DNA from: Candidatus Heimdallarchaeota archaeon LC_2
GTDB taxonomy: Archaea > Asgardarchaeota > Heimdallarchaeia > Heimdallarchaeales > Kariarchaeaceae
Reading direction: 5' to 3'
DNA: 64,000 nt
NCBI GenBank assembly: GCA_001940725.1
Contig: MDVR01000024.1
Location: 30,810-94,809, forward strand
The notes under the pieces were generated by a model. It was not told where the DNA came from and searched no databases. It saw only the letters and a program-made list of their open reading frames with translations. The position numbers were made by a program, and so were the translations under genes. Below, one piece after another: positions 1 to 9,847 of this stretch (its first letter is position 1; each line of letters begins with the position of its first letter).

Positions 1-3000
1 ACAATAATTGAAGATGATCCATTACCTATCTTCTTAATTTCATTATTAATTATTATAACAGCTTGGATAGGATATAAGAATGAATCAATTATGACATTAT
101 CACTGGTCACAATAATTGGACTCCTAGTCCCTCAAATATTATCTAATAGTAAGTTTGAATGGTCAATTTTGTTATTTGGAGGTGGATTATTATGGATGAT
201 TCCATTTGCGATATTTGCAACAACAATAGGTTTGAAAGAAAAATCCTATGTTCCTGCAATTTTGATGTTAGCTATTGGTCCATCTGTTGGAATCAGTATA
301 ATTAATCTCTGGAACCCTTCGAATGATCCAATTATTCCTAAATCAGAATTATTTCCTGCATTAGGTATTGTTGTTTCAGTTTTTCCAGTCGCTATTCTAT
401 TGATGAGAGGCCGAATCGAAATGATTAGTGTATACATGAGATCTCTTTATGGTTTTATGTATGTGTGGCCTATAATTGCGTTTTTTGCCCAATTTTATAA
501 TCCTGATGAGATCAAATTTGGAATATTTAACCCACTAATTTTGTTTGTAGGATTAAGTGTTGCGTATCATATGTCAACTGCCACCTTATATGGTGACTAT
601 GAGGGTTCTGAATTGATTCGATCAACTTCACTTCAGATGGATAAAATTACTAGATATTTGGTTCCAATTATTGGATTTATTGCTGTTACGAATGCTTTAT
701 TTTCAGGAGAAATTGAAATTGATAATGGTATAACAGACGAAAATGATTTCATTTTGAAGGTAGTACTTCCTGTGAGTTTATTCATACTATCTACAGGGAT
801 ATATGCTTTATTGAGTAATTTGAATGTTCTTTCATTCGGTTCTGAAAAATCCTCTTTACTTACAATCATTTTAGTTGAATACACTATACTTTCTATGAGT
901 TTCAAAGTAGGGGATTCAATATTATATGACAACATTGCATCATTATTTATTATTATTATTCTACTTGGCACTTTATTAGGAGGTGTTCTTATTCATGTGT
1001 TTAGAAAATATTTCTCTAGCGCTGATAATGTTCTGTTGACTACTTGTATTGTAACTTTAGTTAATAATTTCATTTTCGTGGTATCTGATGACGTATTATT
1101 AGATAATTGGGCAATTTATGCATCACTAATTGGTTTTACAATTTTCATAATAAGTATGTTATTGCCTAAATTAAAGGATTATGAGCGTATTCGATTAAAC
1201 CAAATAGGATTATTTGGTAACTTCAGTCTTCTAGCATTAGTTCAATTATATTCAGATAAGTATGAATCAAAGAAAATTAACACAATTTTTAATCTAGACA
1301 TAGATAAGAAATATTTGATTGGACCTTTAATTGTATTCTCAGCTTATGTTTTCATGGCAATTTTAACCGGATTTGTTTTACATAAATTTGTAATAAAAAG
1401 AAAGGTTGGTAGTGAAGAAATTCCAGCAATTTTTGGCGTCTCATCTGGCCACTCAAATGGTCTAATTAGATTTCTGATCAATTTTGAGCAAAAACTTCTT
1501 GAATTTCAAGAGATATCTCTTTCTGCATTTATTAATGTTTTATTCATAATATTTTCTTTAACAGACGGCTTTGGAAGTGGAAACATTCTATCATCAGGTA
1601 TAGAAGAAGTAAATCTTAGTATAATTGTTTTAACAATATTAACACCAATATTATTAGTGATTAACTTTATTGCTAGAAAGGGAAGCTGGTTAACTTTAGT
1701 ACCCAGTTTAGTTACATTGTTTATTGCAAGTCTCCAATTGAAAGATCAGATGCCTAGTAACTTTGAACAATTACTGATTGTATTACATATAATTCTTGGT
1801 TCTTACATATTACTCTCATCAATCATTTCCAGATTAGATCGTGTTAGTAATCATCCGCGTCACTTTATTCGTGCTAATGCAAGAAATATTTCTTTTTGGA
1901 TAACCCAATTATTAATAATGAACAATGCAGGTGTAAATAATAACTGGCAGACAGTTCTATTCAGTATATTGTTGCTTCAGTTTACTTCTATAATCATTGA
2001 CATCTCTCGAGGAGAATTCTACCTAACTGGTTTAACCCTTTTAGTATCAGCAATATTTCTTTCTAGAATTGAAACAGAAGCAGGCATAGCAATTATTTTA
2101 TCACTGTTTTCAATTGCATTAACTTCTATAATATTCATATATCAATATCTCAAAACCGATGTAGTGAAAAATGAAAAAATTGGAATTCCAACTTGGTTGA
2201 GAGATGCTGTTAAATCTCTTGAATTTAATCCAAACAGCATATCTTCTAATTCAATAATTACTTTACGAAACGTGTTACCAGCGATAATAACCATATTTAT
2301 CATTTTTCCAAATGAAAAGGATATGATATCATCAGAGATCAACTGGGGAATAGATGCAAATCTGATATTTATTGGATGGATGATGATACTATCACTATTA
2401 ACAATAGCATTAGCTGAATTTAGTGGATTTAAGAGTAGAGATGCACTTTTCACTATTCCAATTTTTATCATTCCTTTCTTCTTAAATCGTCCTTTAAATG
2501 ATATCTCAGAAATTGAAAACACCAATATTATTGCAGTTTTGGGACTTTTACTTCTAAATTCATATTTTGTATTTCAATCAGTGAAGATATCAAAAGAAGG
2601 TCAAAGATCTAAAGATATTAAATTGGGAATAATCGTTGCTTTAACTTCAATTCCTGCTTATATATACTTTGAAGATATGATCATGGATAACAACTTAGCA
2701 ATACCTGTCTTCTTATTATCAACTACTCTAATTTTACTGTATCAACTTCATTTCATATCTGATGATAAATATGCGGCATTACCCGGGTCATTGTATTTTG
2801 CCATAATTGCATTATTACCTCTTGATGATTTTGTATATTACAACATCAGCTTGAGTTTACTTCCTTTTGCAGGATTAATTTTTATTAATCTTCATCAAGG
2901 TCTAATTGCTAATAATTCACATTATTATACAGAAATATTAACCACAGCTTCTTTTGCAGTTCAGTTTATATTTAATTTTGAGATATTTAATATTGATATT

Positions 3001-5274
3001 TATGAAGCAAAGGGATCTATTGAGTTTATAGAACCAGCAATTGCTGTTCTTATCGCATGTGTCTTGGGATCAATTATGATAGTGGAGTGGAAAAACTCAG
3101 ACAGAATTTCTGAAGCTTCCTCTGGGTTGATGATCATCCTTGCAGCTTATCAGTACAGTGATTCTTACGTTAGCGGATTACCATGGGTAGAGTTAACAGC
3201 CCCAACAACATTACTACCACTATTATATCTCTTCCAAATGATAAAAATTTACTTACAAGAAAGTCGTTTAGGAGAGGGTGAAGTTAAATCTCCTTTTCCA
3301 ATAATTATCACTGCCGCATTATATTTTCTTTCAATCAAATTTGATTCTCAATTGACCTTTTTAATTGTTATTAGCATCGGTTTAATGACAATTTTACTTG
3401 AATATTTAGGTCAAGAAAAAATAAAAGGATTAATTTCATTGGCTTATATTTGGGGAATAATTTTCATTTGGATTGAAGGTCAAGAGATTACTGAACTTGA
3501 TGATAACCCGTATTTCATTTCGGCACTACTTCTCTTGCCTTTGATATTCATTTTAGTCATCAAATCAAAATCAAATTTAGTTGATAGATGGTTAATGTAT
3601 ATTGCAAGTTCAGTAACGTTCACAGGAATTTTACTCATTAAACAAAATGTAGGAATTGAGGACCCATTAAGAGTGGGTTATCTGAGTTTACTAGGATTAT
3701 TTACAATGAGCTATATTGTTTGGGCTTCAAAAGAAGAGAGATTCAGCCTGCTCACAATATACAATTTTGCAGCTATAGCATTGGTACTGTCCAATTCTGC
3801 AACAAATGAAATGTCAATTTTTCCGATAATTGTGTTTGCAGGTAATATTGTTTACATGTTCTTTAATTTATTTTCAAAATCTGAAAAGATTGTCCGAAGT
3901 CGTGCATTCAGTTTTGGAGCTGTAATTTTATTCCTAGGAGCATGGTTTGGATCAAATGAAACCGTATGGGATATGTTAATAGACCCAGATGATCCATCTA
4001 CTCGCAATCTGGATATATTCAATCAATTTTGGATGGCAATGTATTTACTCTGGTTAAGTGCTTCAATCATTGAGATTTTGAATACAGGCATCGAATTCAA
4101 AAATAAAGATTTCTATATTAAATTACAAGGTTATACTGATGCTTTTGCTTTCACTTGGGTTGCATTTTTCGCTGTGGAGACATTTTGGAGAGGTATGATC
4201 AATCCAGAAAACGTATTATGGATAATGGTGGGAACTGCATTGATTTCGCTTTTGATAACGATATTGAGATCAAGCATGAGATTAAATGAAGATCCCAATT
4301 TCACGTTCCTAATTGGTTCTTATGTTATTTACACATTGTTTTCAGGATTTTTCTTATCAAACGATAAATTTTTGGATGACAATAGACAGCCAAAAACAAC
4401 TAATATTGATATATTTCCTGACGCAATCAGGTATGTTGACATAATGAATTTAATGATTCTTGTTCCTCTTGCATTATCCATATTTATTATGACATATCGA
4501 TCAGTCAATAGTTTGGGAGAAATTAATACTGACAGGCTAATCTTAGGATTAATATCGAGTATCATTATACCCTTTATAGTTTACTTTAATAGATTTGGAG
4601 GTGAAAATTATGCAACAATTTTTGTTCCAAGTCTGATATTTACCTGGACAACGTTATTAATTGGTGCGAGAAAACAAAAGCATCAAATAACAACATTAAC
4701 TTCAATAATGTTGTATGCTCAAATTGGTATTCTAACATTCACTTTAGATTCATTGTACCCCGAAGGTGGAATAAGTTCTTGGATTGCAGCTTCAATGATT
4801 ACGACATTGTTAATCTTCTTCTATATCCTACGAGTTGAAATTAATGGTAGTATCAATGATTCACATGAACCAATATTGCTAGTTACGATTGCTGTTCAAA
4901 TTATTTCTATTTTAGCGATGCATTTAGATGCAACAGATTTGGATAAAGTGATTACAGTTGTGACAGCCTCACTCGCTATCCTCGGGGCACTTGTCTATGT
5001 TTATGGTACAAAATTTGTACGACCAAGATATACCAATATTGGTATGGGAATTACATGGATGAATTTACTCAAAAGTGGCTATCATTTTCTCAGTCGTATT
5101 GTGTCCGGTCGAGATAGAGGTGCAGAAGGTGAATTACTCTCATTTATCTCATTTATTACTGTTTCAATTATGATTTTCGTAATCAGAGGTTTTGGTACAA
5201 TTTCAAAACAAGATGATCTTAAGGGTGTACTCAGATTCCTTTTCGAGCCTGTTACAAGAGAAGAAGAGCAATAA
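1..5274 (+). CDS. Giant polytopic membrane protein, 5' end outside window
   Basis: The reading frame is open from base 1, so the gene begins upstream; an internal ATG lies at 91. At least 1757 residues are visible and almost all of it is successive hydrophobic helices with short charged or NG/DD-rich loops, by eye several dozen membrane segments. I see no ATP-binding, transport or enzymatic motif. The last part ends in a short charged tail (EPVTREEEQ) that should be cytoplasmic. The next gene, a RING-like zinc protein, starts inside its 3' end, suggesting translational coupling. I do not recognise the family. It could be a scaffold, a polymer exporter or flippase, or a repeat-built channel; the sequence does not decide. 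The coding call itself is certain because of the length of the open frame and the codon bias. Confidence 0.85.
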   Translation, partial: TIIEDDPLPIFLISLLIIITAWIGYKNESIMTLSLVTIIGLLVPQILSNSKFEWSILLFGGGLLWMIPFAIFATTIGLKEKSYVPAILMLAIGPSVGISIINLWNPSNDPIIPKSELFPALGIVVSVFPVAILLMRGRIEMISVYMRSLYGFMYVWPIIAFFAQFYNPDEIKFGIFNPLILFVGLSVAYHMSTATLYGDYEGSELIRSTSLQMDKITRYLVPIIGFIAVTNALFSGEIEIDNGITDENDFILKVVLPVSLFILSTGIYALLSNLNVLSFGSEKSSLLTIILVEYTILSMSFKVGDSILYDNIASLFIIIILLGTLLGGVLIHVFRKYFSSADNVLLTTCIVTLVNNFIFVVSDDVLLDNWAIYASLIGFTIFIISMLLPKLKDYERIRLNQIGLFGNFSLLALVQLYSDKYESKKINTIFNLDIDKKYLIGPLIVFSAYVFMAILTGFVLHKFVIKRKVGSEEIPAIFGVSSGHSNGLIRFLINFEQKLLEFQEISLSAFINVLFIIFSLTDGFGSGNILSSGIEEVNLSIIVLTILTPILLVINFIARKGSWLTLVPSLVTLFIASLQLKDQMPSNFEQLLIVLHIILGSYILLSSIISRLDRVSNHPRHFIRANARNISFWITQLLIMNNAGVNNNWQTVLFSILLLQFTSIIIDISRGEFYLTGLTLLVSAIFLSRIETEAGIAIILSLFSIALTSIIFIYQYLKTDVVKNEKIGIPTWLRDAVKSLEFNPNSISSNSIITLRNVLPAIITIFIIFPNEKDMISSEINWGIDANLIFIGWMMILSLLTIALAEFSGFKSRDALFTIPIFIIPFFLNRPLNDISEIENTNIIAVLGLLLLNSYFVFQSVKISKEGQRSKDIKLGIIVALTSIPAYIYFEDMIMDNNLAIPVFLLSTTLILLYQLHFISDDKYAALPGSLYFAIIALLPLDDFVYYNISLSLLPFAGLIFINLHQGLIANNSHYYTEILTTASFAVQFIFNFEIFNIDIYEAKGSIEFIEPAIAVLIACVLGSIMIVEWKNSDRISEASSGLMIILAAYQYSDSYVSGLPWVELTAPTTLLPLLYLFQMIKIYLQESRLGEGEVKSPFPIIITAALYFLSIKFDSQLTFLIVISIGLMTILLEYLGQEKIKGLISLAYIWGIIFIWIEGQEITELDDNPYFISALLLLPLIFILVIKSKSNLVDRWLMYIASSVTFTGILLIKQNVGIEDPLRVGYLSLLGLFTMSYIVWASKEERFSLLTIYNFAAIALVLSNSATNEMSIFPIIVFAGNIVYMFFNLFSKSEKIVRSRAFSFGAVILFLGAWFGSNETVWDMLIDPDDPSTRNLDIFNQFWMAMYLLWLSASIIEILNTGIEFKNKDFYIKLQGYTDAFAFTWVAFFAVETFWRGMINPENVLWIMVGTALISLLITILRSSMRLNEDPNFTFLIGSYVIYTLFSGFFLSNDKFLDDNRQPKTTNIDIFPDAIRYVDIMNLMILVPLALSIFIMTYRSVNSLGEINTDRLILGLISSIIIPFIVYFNRFGGENYATIFVPSLIFTWTTLLIGARKQKHQITTLTSIMLYAQIGILTFTLDSLYPEGGISSWIAASMITTLLIFFYILRVEINGSINDSHEPILLVTIAVQIISILAMHLDATDLDKVITVVTASLAILGALVYVYGTKFVRPRYTNIGMGITWMNLLKSGYHFLSRIVSGRDRGAEGELLSFISFITVSIMIFVIRGFGTISKQDDLKGVLRFLFEPVTREEEQ

Positions 5275-6334
5275 TAAATTTGAGGGATGCATTATTAGTT
5301 TTAAAATACTTGACATAATTAAATCACAGAAATCAAATCAAAAACATATTGAGACTGTACGTTCTCTTTTGTTGGATGGGGATGAAGATAAACGGAGCGA
5401 AATAACAATTGAACTTGCACATCGACGAATGGTTCAATTTAATGATTTGATAGAGGAAAATATGTTCTCTGATGATTCTGCAGGTGTAAGAGCTGCTAGT
5501 TTTTGGGCATTAGCAATAATGTCTGATAAATCAAAAACCGATGATTTACTTGAAGCATTAACACAGGAAGATAATCCTGACGCTAGAATGTCGGAAATTG
5601 ATAGTTTCATGATATTTGCAGATCGACATAATATATCCGCAAAGTCAATTAATCTTGCTCCAATCCAAATGAATATTAAAGAATCAGAAATTCCGCTAAT
5701 TCATAAAAAACCTGAACCTCAAAAACCTAAAATAGAGATCCCATCATATACTGTTGAAACAATATCAGAAGTTAAAGTGGAACGAATCGAAGAAATTAGA
5801 GCCGAAGAAGTGCAGAAGGTTGAAACTGTTGATAAAGTAGAAGGATCAGTCACATTGGAGTTAGATACCCAAATTCATCATGCACGTACAAAAGTCAAAC
5901 AGATTTTATTAGAAATTACTCCAAATGTGCCGATTTCACTTAGACGAATTGCAGAGGTAACTAATGTTACTGAAAAATCACTTGAAACATATTTGACAGA
6001 TTTAACGAAAGTCAATCCACAAGCTGGAAGTTATTTTCCATTGGAGCAAGTTTTCATTAAGAAAGTTGAAACTGTGAGTCAAGTATTAGATCCAAGACCG
6101 AGTATTGCAAAAACATGCATGTCATGTGGTGCAATTGCTAAGCGGTTCCCGTGTGAAATATGTAGCGAGGGGACTCAATGTACAACTTGCAAATTGAATA
6201 TTGGTCAAGGGGAGGATTCATTACATTGTCCCTATTGTAAACAACCGTCTCACTCTAAACATTTACTTGAATGGCTGAAAATCAAAGGTGAATGCCCAAA
6301 TTGTAGAGAAAAATTAAATCCAGATGAGTTATGA
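5192..6334 (+). CDS. HEAT-like and RING-like zinc-binding protein
   Basis: About 380 residues. Residues about 45-140 are helical and HEAT-like (an acidic DGDEDKR stretch, then a VRAASFWALAIM helix). Residues about 160-225 are a low-complexity, proline- and valine-rich linker, and about 230-295 look like a winged-helix fold. The C-terminus holds twelve cysteine/histidine ligands: C309, C312, C321 and C324 form one zinc site. C330, C333, C346, C349, H354, H357, C368 and C371 have RING-like cross-brace spacing, with HLLEWL before the final CPNCRE as in many RING-H2 fingers. Asgard archaea are known to encode ubiquitin-type systems with RING E3 proteins, so an E3-like or zinc-scaffold role is plausible but inferred. 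The start is uncertain: ATG 5192, ATG 5213 and GTG 5225 all lie inside the upstream gene. Confidence 0.72.
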   Translation: MVQFQNKMILRVYSDSFSSLLQEKKSNNKFEGCIISFKILDIIKSQKSNQKHIETVRSLLLDGDEDKRSEITIELAHRRMVQFNDLIEENMFSDDSAGVRAASFWALAIMSDKSKTDDLLEALTQEDNPDARMSEIDSFMIFADRHNISAKSINLAPIQMNIKESEIPLIHKKPEPQKPKIEIPSYTVETISEVKVERIEEIRAEEVQKVETVDKVEGSVTLELDTQIHHARTKVKQILLEITPNVPISLRRIAEVTNVTEKSLETYLTDLTKVNPQAGSYFPLEQVFIKKVETVSQVLDPRPSIAKTCMSCGAIAKRFPCEICSEGTQCTTCKLNIGQGEDSLHCPYCKQPSHSKHLLEWLKIKGECPNCREKLNPDEL

Positions 6335-6529
6335 TTAAATTTCTGATTCTTGATAATGGGTTTGAATTCCTCATTTCCAAATACAGAAGGTAATTGAAAA
6401 GAATAGAAAATTTTAACTACCAAAAATTCGATAAATGACATTTAAATCATAAATTCACAATCAATGAGGTAATAATAATATTATTAAAGACACAAAAAAT
6501 TATTATATCACTAATTCTTACGTTGTATA

Positions 6530-6769
6530 ATGAACATTGAGACAATTTCTGAAAATGAAAAATATTTGGTTTCATTTGAGACTAAATTTATCATCCAAGC
6601 TAATAATTATGAAGAGGCCGTAGAAAAGATGAAATCAGAAATTATTAAAAAAATGGATGATAATGAAGCTAGCGATTCAACGTTATCAATTCACTTGATT
6701 GCGTCCACAAGCATAGAAGACCAGGAATTAAGTTATATTGATGACTGGGAATATGATGATCGTTGGTAA
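6530..6769 (+). CDS. Small acidic hypothetical protein
   Basis: A 79-residue acidic protein starting at ATG. It looks like a single alpha/beta fold: strand (YLVSFETKFIIQA), helix (NYEEAVEKMKSEIIKKM), strand (TLSIHLIAS), then an acidic aromatic tail (YIDDWEYDDRW). The NYEEAVEKM segment resembles the helix of small DpnD/PcfM-type or HicB-like domains, but I cannot assign a family. It stands alone between the RING-like gene and a long non-coding gap. Codon use matches its neighbours, so it is probably real. Confidence 0.5.
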   Translation: MNIETISENEKYLVSFETKFIIQANNYEEAVEKMKSEIIKKMDDNEASDSTLSIHLIASTSIEDQELSYIDDWEYDDRW

Positions 6770-7218
6770 TCATCCGAATCTAGTAATAAATAATAAACTA
6801 TAATCAAAGAACATCACAAGTAGTACCTTTACCAGGAACATCAAGTAGAATGAACATTAGCCTTCCAAACAATGGATACTCAAATTATGACCTTACTAAA
6901 GTCTTATAATCATTTTAAGAGGTAATAACTGAAAACCGTGTTTATACTTCTTGAATAGCTAATTCATTTTCATCTTGATGTTAATTTTCCTAAAAACTTG
7001 CTTGGAAATTCATTAATTGAAAATTTAAATAATTCAATTAATATCGTGCTCAGTGCAAATCCAGCATCGCTTTTTACACTTGGAAACTAGATAAACCTGT
7101 GAAGATGCGTTTAGGAATATTGTGAATAATTTGAGGAAACTATTATTAATTTAACAGAATTAATCAATAGCTAATGTGTAACATAGTTTTAAAATAATAA
7201 ACTTTGCAATTTTATTGT
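6770..7218. other. Non-coding gap, about 450 bases
   Basis: No open frame of useful length and no tRNA-like fold is visible. It is AT-rich with stop codons in all frames. A TTG-CTTGGAAATTCATTAATT segment near 6999-7021 resembles one near 9061-9083, upstream of the GAF gene; this may be a decayed repeat or simply AT-rich chance similarity. The promoter of the next gene should lie at its right end. Confidence 0.4.
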
Positions 7219-8337
7219 ATGGAAGCTTCTCAAAGTGATTTAATTGACCTATATGGATCTTTCATTTTTCTTTTTATAGCCATTCTTTTTTATTATCAAA
7301 CCAAGAGAAAACACCGTGATACTCCTACACTTACTTATGGCTTTTTTATTGCATTTATCGGTCAATTATTTAATTCGATAACCCTAATCCTATTGAAAAA
7401 TGATCAACTCGACCCCATTTTGGGAGTTTATTTACAAGTTGCATTTATCACAATGTTAAATCTAATCATTGTTTTCTTCTGGATTTTCTTAGAATATACC
7501 CACTCTACTCAATTAAATCCACTCTATGTTGTTCTTATGAGTATTGCAGGTACAGCTCGCATCTTAGCCATAATTATGGGTGATCTCTTGAATGATCTTG
7601 TTTTAGGAATTTTTTTGAGTAACGTATTTTTTACCATTTTTCTTAACATTCCCGCATTAAGAACTGTCTTTATTCAAAATAAAATATATCAAGCAACGAA
7701 TAAAGAAAGGACAGCAGGATTACAACTTCTAGCGTTAACATTAATCTGGATTTGGGCGTTCTTTGGATTAATTATTAATTCATTAAATTTCTATAATGTA
7801 TACAATAATTTGACCCTAATGGATGAAGTATACGTTGATATTACGGATGTGATTTATTATCTTGGGTTAATTATATTCATATTTACAATTTTCATCAACC
7901 CTGAATATATCTATAGAATTCCTCTAAATATTCAAGATATAGTTTTGTTTTCCAAATCGGGGATTGCAGTATTTGGTATTGGAAATAATGCGAGTGAAAA
8001 AACATTAGACGAACAATTATTAGCAGGATTTATTACAGCAGCTAATGGATTTGTAAATGAAATGCAACCAAAATACCCTATCGAAGCAATTCAAACACTT
8101 ATATCAACAAATCGAATATTGAGATTAGAATTTGGTAATTTGTTGGGTGTTTGCACGGTGTCAAATAAAGAAAATTGGTATTTACGCAGATCGGTTAAAA
8201 AATTTGTGAAGTTCTTAGAAGAACAAAATCCACAGCCATTAATCGATAAAGGTACATTTTTTGAAGATAAAATTGTACGAGATTGGTTAAAAATTTATTT
8301 TCCTTACCTTGCAGTTAATTCAATGGAATCTTATTGA
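7219..8337 (+). CDS. Multi-TM membrane protein with C-terminal longin/roadblock-like domain
   Basis: The ATG at 7219 (MEASQSDLID) is preferred over an in-frame TTG at 7204 because the first membrane helix follows it directly. The first about 235 residues contain about seven hydrophobic helices, ending with YIYRIPLNIQDI. The C-terminal about 120 residues are soluble with alternating strands and helices (IVLFSKSGIAVFGIG, LLAGFITAANGFVNEM, RILRLEFGNLLGVCTVSN). That pattern resembles the longin/roadblock-like sensor modules fused to 7TM regions in archaea. No kinase or catalytic motif is present. A role in membrane sensing or in docking a small GTPase is inference. The gene stands alone. Confidence 0.6.
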   Translation: MEASQSDLIDLYGSFIFLFIAILFYYQTKRKHRDTPTLTYGFFIAFIGQLFNSITLILLKNDQLDPILGVYLQVAFITMLNLIIVFFWIFLEYTHSTQLNPLYVVLMSIAGTARILAIIMGDLLNDLVLGIFLSNVFFTIFLNIPALRTVFIQNKIYQATNKERTAGLQLLALTLIWIWAFFGLIINSLNFYNVYNNLTLMDEVYVDITDVIYYLGLIIFIFTIFINPEYIYRIPLNIQDIVLFSKSGIAVFGIGNNASEKTLDEQLLAGFITAANGFVNEMQPKYPIEAIQTLISTNRILRLEFGNLLGVCTVSNKENWYLRRSVKKFVKFLEEQNPQPLIDKGTFFEDKIVRDWLKIYFPYLAVNSMESY

Positions 8338-8618
8338 TAAACCTCAATATCAATAATATTGTTTTATTAAATAGAAAGGATAGATATAGCCTTAAAACGT
8401 GGTTTGTTGGAATTTTACTGACTTCGATCTGTTTTATCCGTTCGAGGAAGAAACTTATCAGTATGAAATTAGATTCTCCAACAAGATTTATATTGATAAT
8501 CTAAAAATCAAACCTATGAAGGTAGTAACTTGGAATATCAGCTGAAATTGAATTAGATTAATTAATTGAATCGAAAATTAAATTAAATTTTCAAAAATAA
8601 ATATCAGGAAAAATTACC

Positions 8619-8942
8619 TTAACTGACCAAATGATACACTACACCACGCATATCAATGCCTAAATTCTTTATTTTCTTTACGTTACCTCTTTTAACAAGG
8701 GTATTTATGGCATATATTACATTTGGCTTACTCAATTCGCTTTGAATTATTAATTGTTTTTGCGTTAAGGGACCCGGTTCTAATAACTGCAAAAGTAAAC
8801 ACCGATTTAACTCCGCCTCATTCCTTAATTTAGGCTTTCCCAAACCTGTAACAGAAAAAATAATAAAAATTAATGGGATAAAAACCGAGAAATCAAGGGA
8901 TGACTGGTTAACGATTGATACAATACTGTTTTCAATATACAA
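8619..8942 (-). CDS. Membrane-anchored winged-helix DNA-binding protein
   Basis: 107 residues. A hydrophobic segment at about 17-36 (FSVFIPLIFIIFSVTG) is followed by a winged helix at about 45-107: LLLQLLEPGPLTQKQLIIQSELSKP as the helix-turn-helix and a short wing (NVKKIKNLGIDMRGVVYHLVS). This is the layout of MarR/ArsR-like archaeal regulators attached to the membrane. Target and ligand are unknown. The gene is isolated, with non-coding DNA on both sides, consistent with an autonomous, possibly autoregulated, gene. An internal soluble-only start cannot be excluded. Confidence 0.6.
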   Translation of the reverse strand: MYIENSIVSIVNQSSLDFSVFIPLIFIIFSVTGLGKPKLRNEAELNRCLLLQLLEPGPLTQKQLIIQSELSKPNVIYAINTLVKRGNVKKIKNLGIDMRGVVYHLVS

Positions 8943-9236
8943 TTATGATGTTCTCCTAAGGAAACTTAACTCATACATATCTTATAAATATTTATTATAA
9001 ACTAATTAAGTAATCTATTTCAGAAGATTTTCTTTTCAATAATTTACAATATGCGGATAAATTGCCTAGGAATTTCATTAATTTTTCAATTAATTTAATG
9101 TAAAAATTGCAATCTTACAACTCTAAGAGGTATTCTAATTAGGATTTGATTATTTTCCAAATAACTAATAAATTATTATATTCGAGGCTCGGTACAATTA
9201 TATTCTGGGAAACGAAAATAATAATGACTGATATAA

Positions 9237-9761
9237 ATGAGCCTGCTCATTTACAATGAAATCTCCGCAAAAAAGATTCAACTGTTAAGCATCTTCTTAG
9301 ATAAAATTATGAAGATTACAGAGAGTCAATACGGATACATTATCCAAGTTAATGATACAGATAAGAAGAATTTGAAATTTCAAAAAGTAGTTGAAATGTA
9401 TCAAATACCTGATGTCAAAATCAATATTCAACTAGATGCAGATTTCAATTTCCTAGAGGATGTAAATAGCACTCTAGAATTTTGGAATAGACAAATAATT
9501 GAAACGAAGAAACCTCTCATAATGAATCATTCTGAATTGATTGATAATCTTTTTACATTTGACAATAAGTCAATATTGGATAGTAGTTCATGGTTTATAC
9601 TACCAGCACACCATTACTCCAAGACAGTAGCAATAATTGGTTTAATTGGTAGTCCAATTAGTTTTAATCCTTATTACTATGAAATGCTACAACCGTTTCT
9701 GATGCTCTGCTCAGAAATGTTAGTAAACAGTAGGAAAGGGGTAAAAAATCTATTTCAATGA
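9237..9761 (+). CDS. GAF-like sensor domain protein
   Basis: A 174-residue single-domain protein with the order of a GAF domain: N-terminal helix (IQLLSIFLDKIMKITESQYGYII), strands, a central IIETKKPLIMNHSEL segment, then SSSWFILPAHHYSKTVAIIGLIGSPISFNPYYYEMLQPF as the C-terminal sheet and helix. Stand-alone GAF proteins bind small molecules or sense redox state; the ligand cannot be read from the sequence. It lies 86 bp upstream of the receiver/PPDK_N protein on the same strand and probably belongs to the same signalling unit. Confidence 0.65.
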   Translation: MSLLIYNEISAKKIQLLSIFLDKIMKITESQYGYIIQVNDTDKKNLKFQKVVEMYQIPDVKINIQLDADFNFLEDVNSTLEFWNRQIIETKKPLIMNHSELIDNLFTFDNKSILDSSSWFILPAHHYSKTVAIIGLIGSPISFNPYYYEMLQPFLMLCSEMLVNSRKGVKNLFQ

Positions 9762-9847
9762 GCAAAATTGATCCCGACAATAAAATATTATGATATAGTT
9801 ATTACAAGTAAAATAACTTAATGAAGCACTCTTTCTACTGAATAATA

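Noticed and set aside
6999..9083. Similar AT-rich segments near 6999-7021 and 9061-9083 as a repeat family
   Set aside because: Similarity is short and mostly A/T; no boundaries or duplications are seen.
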